This document shows positions 8,106 through 11,733 of a DNA stretch of 11,733 nucleotides, one piece after another. Below the pieces are notes generated by a model. The model made no database searches, was not told where the DNA came from, and saw nothing but the letters and a program-made list of their open reading frames with translations. Position 1 is the first letter of the stretch. The number at the start of each line of letters is the position of its first letter. Made by a program: the position numbers and the translations under genes. Origin of the DNA: Prolixibacteraceae bacterium. Its GTDB lineage: Bacteria > Bacteroidota > Bacteroidia > Bacteroidales > Prolixibacteraceae. The DNA lies in assembly GCA_017998095.1 (NCBI GenBank), contig JAGODU010000130.1, forward strand, positions 1 through 11,733, written 5' to 3'.

Positions 8106-8144
8106 TTTACAGGGGTATTACATAAATATTACAAAACGATTAAA
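8106..8144 (-). promoter_or_regulatory. Pho-box-like array: four direct repeats at 11-bp spacing
   Basis: On the plus strand TTTACA (8106-8111), ATTACA (8117-8122), ATTACA (8128-8133) and the weaker ATTAAA (8139-8144) each begin 11 bp after the previous one. On the minus strand, the coding strand of the porin, they read TGTAAA/TGTAAT units with 5-bp spacers. This resembles the known 11-bp phased Pho boxes: TGTCA cores in enterobacteria and TTAACA-like repeats in Bacillus. The array lies 47 bases upstream of the porin start. PhoB is the inferred binder; no binding data are available. Confidence 0.68.
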
Positions 8145-8199
8145 TTTTTCTGAATATTGATAAAATAAATTTACTGTTTTTTTGGAGATAAAAATTGAT

Positions 8200-8207
8200 T
8201 AATTTTG
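8200..8207 (+). promoter_or_regulatory. Candidate -7 promoter element of the XRE-MNT/HEPN operon
   Basis: TAATTTTG is a full match to the Bacteroidota -7 consensus TAnnTTTG. A weak -33 candidate, TTTT at 8177-8180, sits 19 bases upstream. Transcription would begin near 8214, giving a leader of about 23 bases before the ATG at 8237. The element overlaps the left arm of the palindrome at 8203-8223. Confidence 0.55.
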
Positions 8208-8223
8208 ACAAAAGATGTCAAAA
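8203..8223. promoter_or_regulatory. Palindromic operator over the XRE-MNT/HEPN promoter
   Basis: TTTTGACA (8203-8210) and TGTCAAAA (8216-8223) form a perfect 8-bp inverted repeat around a 5-base spacer. The left arm covers the last five bases of the -7 element, and the right arm runs into the AAAGGA at 8221-8226, a possible ribosome-binding site. This is the size and place expected for a dimeric XRE repressor acting on its own gene. The binder is inferred from position. Confidence 0.65.
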
Positions 8224-8236
8224 GGATGTATATAAA

Positions 8237-8851
8237 ATGGAAAGTTTTCCGGAGATATTAAAACGGTTGAGGGAAGAGAAGAAAGTCCCTTTAAGGATTG
8301 TTTCAGAATCAGTTGGAATTGATCAGGCTGTATTGTCTAAATTGGAAAACGGACAACGAAGGGCTAGCCGGGAACAGGTTTGTAAATTTGCTTCATACTA
8401 TAACGTTAATGATAATGAACTCATGATTGCCTGGTTGTCAGATAAGATTGTTTATGAACTTGAAAATGAAGATCTGGCAGTAAAAGCATTACAAGTTGCT
8501 GAAGAAAAAGTCTCATACATTTTAAAAAACAAAGTCAAGACTAAAAAAATAATTGACCTTAAAGAGATTAAAACAGTAATCAGGCAGGTATTTGATGTTC
8601 AGAATAAAGTGCGATTGGCCTGGTTATTTGGATCTTATGCCCGTGGAGAAAGCAACAGTTTAAGCGATATTGATATCCTTATTGATGTTCAGGAAAGTAA
8701 GAAATTCAACCTTTTTGATATAGCTGAAATAAAAGAAAAACTCCAGGATAGGTTCGGTCTTCCCGTTGATGTTGTTATGCTTAAAGCCATTACCCCCGAT
8801 ATTAAAAAAAGAATTGAAAAAGAAATGATTTTAATCTATGAAACCAGATAA
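8237..8851 (+). CDS. XRE helix-turn-helix fused to MNT nucleotidyltransferase: MntA-like antitoxin
   Basis: This 204-residue two-domain protein has an XRE-type helix-turn-helix at about 1-66 (LRIVSESVGIDQAVLSKLENGQ at 19-40) and, after a charged linker, a minimal nucleotidyltransferase domain at about 108-204. The MNT motif is complete: GSYARGE at 132-138 (Gly132, Ser133), SDIDIL with Asp144 and Asp146, and the third acidic residue Asp178 in PVDVV. In described MntA-HepT pairs the MNT protein adds AMP to the HEPN toxin and silences it. Here the same chain probably also represses its own promoter. I chose the ATG at 8237 because AAAGGA lies 10 bases upstream and because the earlier in-frame TTG (8195) lies upstream of the predicted transcription start and is overrun by the promoter and operator. 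The 3' end overlaps the toxin gene by 14 bases. Confidence 0.85.
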   Translation: MESFPEILKRLREEKKVPLRIVSESVGIDQAVLSKLENGQRRASREQVCKFASYYNVNDNELMIAWLSDKIVYELENEDLAVKALQVAEEKVSYILKNKVKTKKIIDLKEIKTVIRQVFDVQNKVRLAWLFGSYARGESNSLSDIDILIDVQESKKFNLFDIAEIKEKLQDRFGLPVDVVMLKAITPDIKKRIEKEMILIYETR

Positions 8852-9185
8852 ACCTTCTTCTAAAGAAAGAATATTACATATAATTAATGCTATTCATTTA
8901 ATTCAGGAATACACTTATAATTATTCATACAACGATTTCGTATCTGACTATAAAACTTTTGATGCTTGCATGTATCAGTTCACAATTATCGGTGAAGCAA
9001 CATCAAATATAATTACTACGATTCTTGACAAGTATGATTACCCATGGTATAAGGTTAAATCTTTTAGAAATTTCATACTCCATGAATATCATGCTGTGGA
9101 AGATATTGTAATTTGGAATACAATAAAAGATATCTTACCCGATCTTGAAAAGCTTATGATTCAGATCCTTGAAAAGGAATTTTAA
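8838..9185 (+). CDS. HEPN-domain (HepT-like) toxin
   Basis: A 115-residue, mainly helical protein of the HepT/DUF86 type. The core motif is RNFILHEY: Arg77, His82 and Tyr84 fit the R-x4-H-x-Y pattern, in which Arg and His form the RNase site and the Tyr is the residue AMPylated by MntA in characterised pairs. A conserved-looking IGEA (51-54) lies in the preceding helix. The ATG at 8838 is inside the end of the antitoxin gene (14-base overlap), so the two are probably translationally coupled, with the antitoxin made first. The target RNA is unknown; tRNA is a target in studied HepT proteins. All catalytic residues are present, so it appears functional rather than decayed. Confidence 0.87.
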   Translation: MKPDKPSSKERILHIINAIHLIQEYTYNYSYNDFVSDYKTFDACMYQFTIIGEATSNIITTILDKYDYPWYKVKSFRNFILHEYHAVEDIVIWNTIKDILPDLEKLMIQILEKEF

Positions 9186-9246
9186 CCCTCCTATTTTTCT
9201 TTTTTGCCTGCTTCTTTTTTTATTACATAAAATGATATACTTTCGC

Positions 9247-9280
9247 TTCGTGTTACTTAATACATTGTTGGTGACACGAA
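9247..9280 (+). other. Hairpin between the toxin gene and the TonB receptor: terminator or leader structure
   Basis: TTCGTGTTAC (9247-9256) pairs with GTGACACGAA (9271-9280) in a 10-bp stem with one G-T wobble and a 14-base loop. The following TTATTATTT is U-rich but broken by A, so it is a weak terminator for the toxin-antitoxin transcript. A -7-like TACTTTCG at 9238-9245, with one mismatch to consensus, lies just before the hairpin. If that is the receptor's promoter, the hairpin would be in its leader. It is far too small for a cobalamin riboswitch. Confidence 0.4.
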
Positions 9281-9304
9281 TTATTATTTAAACTATATTT
9301 AGCC

Positions 9305-11452
9305 ATGAATAAATTGTTTTCTCTCCTGGTATTATCTGTATTGATATTTAGTGGGTTATCTGTTTATACTCAAACAATCACCGGAAAAATTCTTGACAGC
9401 AATACCCGTGAACCATTATCCGGAGCTACAGTTCAAATTGTAAATTCTCTTAAAGGAAATGTTGCTGCAGCCGATGGCTCTTATAGTATCATCATTCCTG
9501 ATAATAAAAAAGTTCTTTTAAGGGCAGGCTTTATTGGCTACAAACCAGTCACTAAAGAAGTTTCTACACAAAAAGGTGAAACCGTTTCTGTTGATTTCCT
9601 TCTTGAGTCTCAATCTCTTGAACAGGAGGAAATTATAGTTACAGGAACAAGAATAGAAACGGCCAAAGCTAATGTTCCTCTTTCTACTACTGTTATTTCA
9701 AATGAAAAGATTGTAAGAAGCTCTGAAATAAATATAATGCCAATGCTTGGGAGTAATGTTCCCGGAGTGTTTATCACTGAAAGGGGAATAACCGGTTTTG
9801 GTGTTTCAGACGGTTCTGCCGGGAAAGCTACTATACGCGGGGTGGGAGCAAGCGAGCAATCACGACTTTTGATAATGGTTGATGGCCAACCTCAGGTTAT
9901 GGGGCTATTCGGCCATGCCTTCCCTGATATGTATCAGTCTTCTAATGTTGAAAAGGCCGAAGTAATAAGAGGTCCAGCCTCTATGCTTTACGGTAGTAAT
10001 GCAATGGGAGGGGTTATCAATCTTATCACACGAAAACAAAAGAATGAAGGCTTTAACGGCTCTGTGTCTGCGTCTTTGGGTTCTTTCATGACTATCCGTG
10101 GAACTGCTACTGCAGGATATAAAAAGAATAACTTCAGTGTTTTTGCTGCTTATAATCACGATCAGACAAACGGTGCCCGTCCGAATTCTTCATTCAGAGG
10201 TGACAATGGCTATCTTTCTCTGGGCTATAAGTTCAATGAACACTTCGACTTAAGCTGGACTTCCAATTTCAGCGATTTCAATGCCGTTGATCCCGGTTCT
10301 GTTTATGCCGATACTTCTGTTTATTCAAACAATAAGGCCTGGGCCGATATTTTCCGTGTCAATTCAATCATAACTCTCAATAACAAGTTTGATAAAGTGA
10401 CAGGCAATGTAAAAGTATTTTTTAACAGGGGCAACCACTCGCTCTATACAAACTGGGTTTCAACTGATATGAATTACGGTGCTTCTTTGTTTGAAGGAAT
10501 TCAGCTTCACCCAAATACTCTCCTTGGAACAGGAATAGACTGGAACAAATATGGTGGAATAGGATCTCCTGTAATGTCAGCTTCCCTGGTTGACGGGAAG
10601 GTTAAGATGGTTCCTTCAGAATACAATAACAAATGGATCGATGTTAATGAAACCGGCTTATATGCTTTTCTTCAACAGCGACTTTTTAATATTGTCCTTT
10701 TGAATGCAGGAATAAGATATAACTATCATTCAATCTATAAAGGCCAGTGGATACCACAGTTAGGTGCAACAGTCAAAGCCGGTGAAAACAATGAATTTAA
10801 GGCACTTGTATCAAAAGGATTCAGAAGTCCAAATGTTAAAGAGCTGTATTTCTTCCCTCCGGCAAACCCAAACCTTTTGCCTGAAAGTATGTGGAACTAT
10901 GAAGTTGCTTATACGCAATATGCCTTTAACAAAAAGCTGAAAGCTGAAGCTACTCTCTTTTATATCGATGGCAAAAACCTTATCCAGGCAATTCCAAATC
11001 CTACAGGTAATATTCCTCCTATGCTGAACCAGAATACAGGAAAATTCACCAACTATGGTTTTGAAATTGAAGCTTCATACAGGATAAGGCCCGAACTTTC
11101 TGTTAATGCAACATATTCATATCTTCATACTGATGTTGCACGCATTGCATCGCCGGAACATCAGGCCAATATCAACGGCTCTTATACTTTGGGCAAGTTC
11201 GACTTCAACCTTTCACTGCAAGGTGTGTTTGGACTTTATAATCAAATTGATAATGCAAAAACTATCGATATCGATGAATCGGATATTCAGAATTATGTCC
11301 TTTTGAATAGTAAAATAAGCTACAGGTTAACCCCTTCAGTCAACTTTTACATTTCTGCCGATAACATTCTGAATCAGGAATATTCGACAACTTACGGATA
11401 TCCTATGCCGGGAACAACCTTTTTTGCAGGTGTAATGATAAGGATTAATTAA
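9305..11452 (+). CDS. TonB-dependent outer-membrane receptor, substrate unknown
   Basis: A complete 715-residue receptor for energised uptake across the outer membrane. The order is: signal peptide (about 1-22), carboxypeptidase-regulatory-like beta-sandwich (about 24-103, ITGKILDSNTREPLSGATV), plug domain starting at EEIIVTGTR (108-116) and running to the conserved VIRGPASMLYGSNAMGGVINLIT (220-242), then a barrel to the end. Plug segments TIRGVGASEQSRLLIMVDG and MGLFGHAFPDMY suggest the small-ligand (siderophore, cobalamin or metal) class rather than SusC: there is no SusD partner, and SusC proteins are about 300 residues longer. The plug has His204 and two Met residues close together, but this does not settle the ligand. 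No obvious Fur box was seen upstream. The chain ends in Asn, not the common Phe. Confidence 0.9.
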   Translation: MNKLFSLLVLSVLIFSGLSVYTQTITGKILDSNTREPLSGATVQIVNSLKGNVAAADGSYSIIIPDNKKVLLRAGFIGYKPVTKEVSTQKGETVSVDFLLESQSLEQEEIIVTGTRIETAKANVPLSTTVISNEKIVRSSEINIMPMLGSNVPGVFITERGITGFGVSDGSAGKATIRGVGASEQSRLLIMVDGQPQVMGLFGHAFPDMYQSSNVEKAEVIRGPASMLYGSNAMGGVINLITRKQKNEGFNGSVSASLGSFMTIRGTATAGYKKNNFSVFAAYNHDQTNGARPNSSFRGDNGYLSLGYKFNEHFDLSWTSNFSDFNAVDPGSVYADTSVYSNNKAWADIFRVNSIITLNNKFDKVTGNVKVFFNRGNHSLYTNWVSTDMNYGASLFEGIQLHPNTLLGTGIDWNKYGGIGSPVMSASLVDGKVKMVPSEYNNKWIDVNETGLYAFLQQRLFNIVLLNAGIRYNYHSIYKGQWIPQLGATVKAGENNEFKALVSKGFRSPNVKELYFFPPANPNLLPESMWNYEVAYTQYAFNKKLKAEATLFYIDGKNLIQAIPNPTGNIPPMLNQNTGKFTNYGFEIEASYRIRPELSVNATYSYLHTDVARIASPEHQANINGSYTLGKFDFNLSLQGVFGLYNQIDNAKTIDIDESDIQNYVLLNSKISYRLTPSVNFYISADNILNQEYSTTYGYPMPGTTFFAGVMIRIN

Positions 11453-11733
11453 TCTCCGATATAAGCCTTATATCCTTCCGCATCAAGAAGAGTTTTAATT
11501 TCTGATGCATCCGATATTTTAACTTTTATCATCCATCCTTCACCATAGGGGTCTTTGTTGATAAGCTCAGGCATGTCATCAAGACCTTCATTTTTTTCAA
11601 GAATCTCACCGCTGAGAGGCATGAAAACATCGGAAACAGTCTTCACTGCTTCGATAGTGCCAAATGTTTCATCTTTGGCAATGGTCTCGCCTACAGTTTC
11701 AATTTCTACAAACACGATATCACCTAGTTCGCC
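11449..11733 (-). CDS. gcvH: Glycine cleavage system H protein (N-terminus outside the window)
   Basis: Ninety-four residues and the stop codon are present, reading from the right window edge as GELGDIVFVEIETVGETIAK. The lipoyl-carrying region GTIEAVKTVSDVFMPLSGE contains the lysine that receives lipoate, and the later NKDPYGEGWMIKVK is diagnostic of GcvH. The protein shuttles the aminomethyl group between the P, T and L proteins of the glycine cleavage system in the cytoplasm. About 30 residues are missing compared with the usual 125-130. A GTG at 11715 could be misread as the start, but conserved family sequence continues upstream of it. The 3' end overlaps that of the converging TonB receptor gene. 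Confidence 0.96.
   Translation of the reverse strand, partial: GELGDIVFVEIETVGETIAKDETFGTIEAVKTVSDVFMPLSGEILEKNEGLDDMPELINKDPYGEGWMIKVKISDASEIKTLLDAEGYKAYIGD

Noticed and set aside
8106..8144. The repeat array read as a short CRISPR or iteron cluster.
   Set aside because: The units are only 6 bp with 5-bp spacers in a promoter position, which fits a regulator-binding array. There are no Cas or replication genes.
8195..8236. TTG start for the XRE-MNT gene at 8195, adding 14 residues.
   Set aside because: The -7 element and palindrome cover 8200-8223, so transcription should begin after this codon. The ATG at 8237 has AAAGGA upstream and begins directly at the helix-turn-helix fold.
9186..9304. 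Cobalamin or other large riboswitch before the TonB receptor.
   Set aside because: The gap is only 119 bases and holds one small hairpin; there is no room for, and no sign of, the conserved riboswitch core.
9905..10159. Minus-strand open frame of 84 codons inside the TonB receptor gene.
   Set aside because: It lies antisense to the plug and early barrel coding sequence and has no family features.
11449..11715. A complete 88-residue gcvH starting at the GTG at 11715.
   Set aside because: Conserved H-protein sequence (GELGDI) continues upstream to the window edge, so the gene is truncated and the GTG is an internal valine.

Overview
The window looks like chromosomal DNA of an AT-rich member of the Bacteroidota, probably Bacteroidia. 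Supporting signs are a TonB-dependent receptor with an N-terminal carboxypeptidase-regulatory-like domain, a GH95-type fucosidase tail, almost no Shine-Dalgarno sequences before start codons, and promoter-like sequences matching the Bacteroidota -7 element TAnnTTTG. This placement rests on protein style and signals, not on a marker gene.

Layout. (1) 1-172: the last 56 residues of a plus-strand gene, probably a GH95 alpha-L-fucosidase. A perfect 14-bp hairpin at 192-231 follows and can also end the converging operon. (2) 252-8059, minus strand: eight tightly packed genes read from right to left: outer-membrane porin, pstS, pstC, pstA, pstB, phoU, phoB and phoR. No gap inside the block exceeds 21 bases. 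Upstream at 8106-8144 are four 6-mers repeated at exactly 11-bp steps, a Pho-box-like array. It ends 10 bp before a -7-like element and so occupies the usual -33 position. The single unit would carry phosphate from the outer membrane (porin) through the periplasm (PstS) and inner membrane (PstCAB), with its own sensing and control (PhoU, PhoR, PhoB). (3) 8200-9185, plus strand, divergent: a toxin-antitoxin pair. The first gene fuses an XRE-type helix-turn-helix to a minimal nucleotidyltransferase (MNT). The second, overlapping it by 14 bases, is a HEPN/HepT toxin with the motif RNFILHEY. A perfect 8-5-8 palindrome overlaps the pair's predicted -7 element, as expected of an autoregulatory operator. 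(4) 9305-11452, plus strand: a complete TonB-dependent receptor of unknown substrate, preceded by a hairpin. (5) 11449-11733, minus strand: gcvH (glycine cleavage H protein), cut by the window edge. Its stop codon and that of the receptor share one TTAA.

Three start codons were set by reading the sequence. pstA starts at the ATG at 5110, not an upstream TTG. The XRE-MNT gene starts at the ATG at 8237, because its promoter and operator lie over the upstream TTG. gcvH has no start in the window. No stretch above 300 bases lacks a gene. No tRNA, rRNA, CRISPR array or insertion sequence was seen. The most interesting parts are the self-regulated XRE-MNT/HEPN module and the Pho-box array in front of the porin-led phosphate operon.
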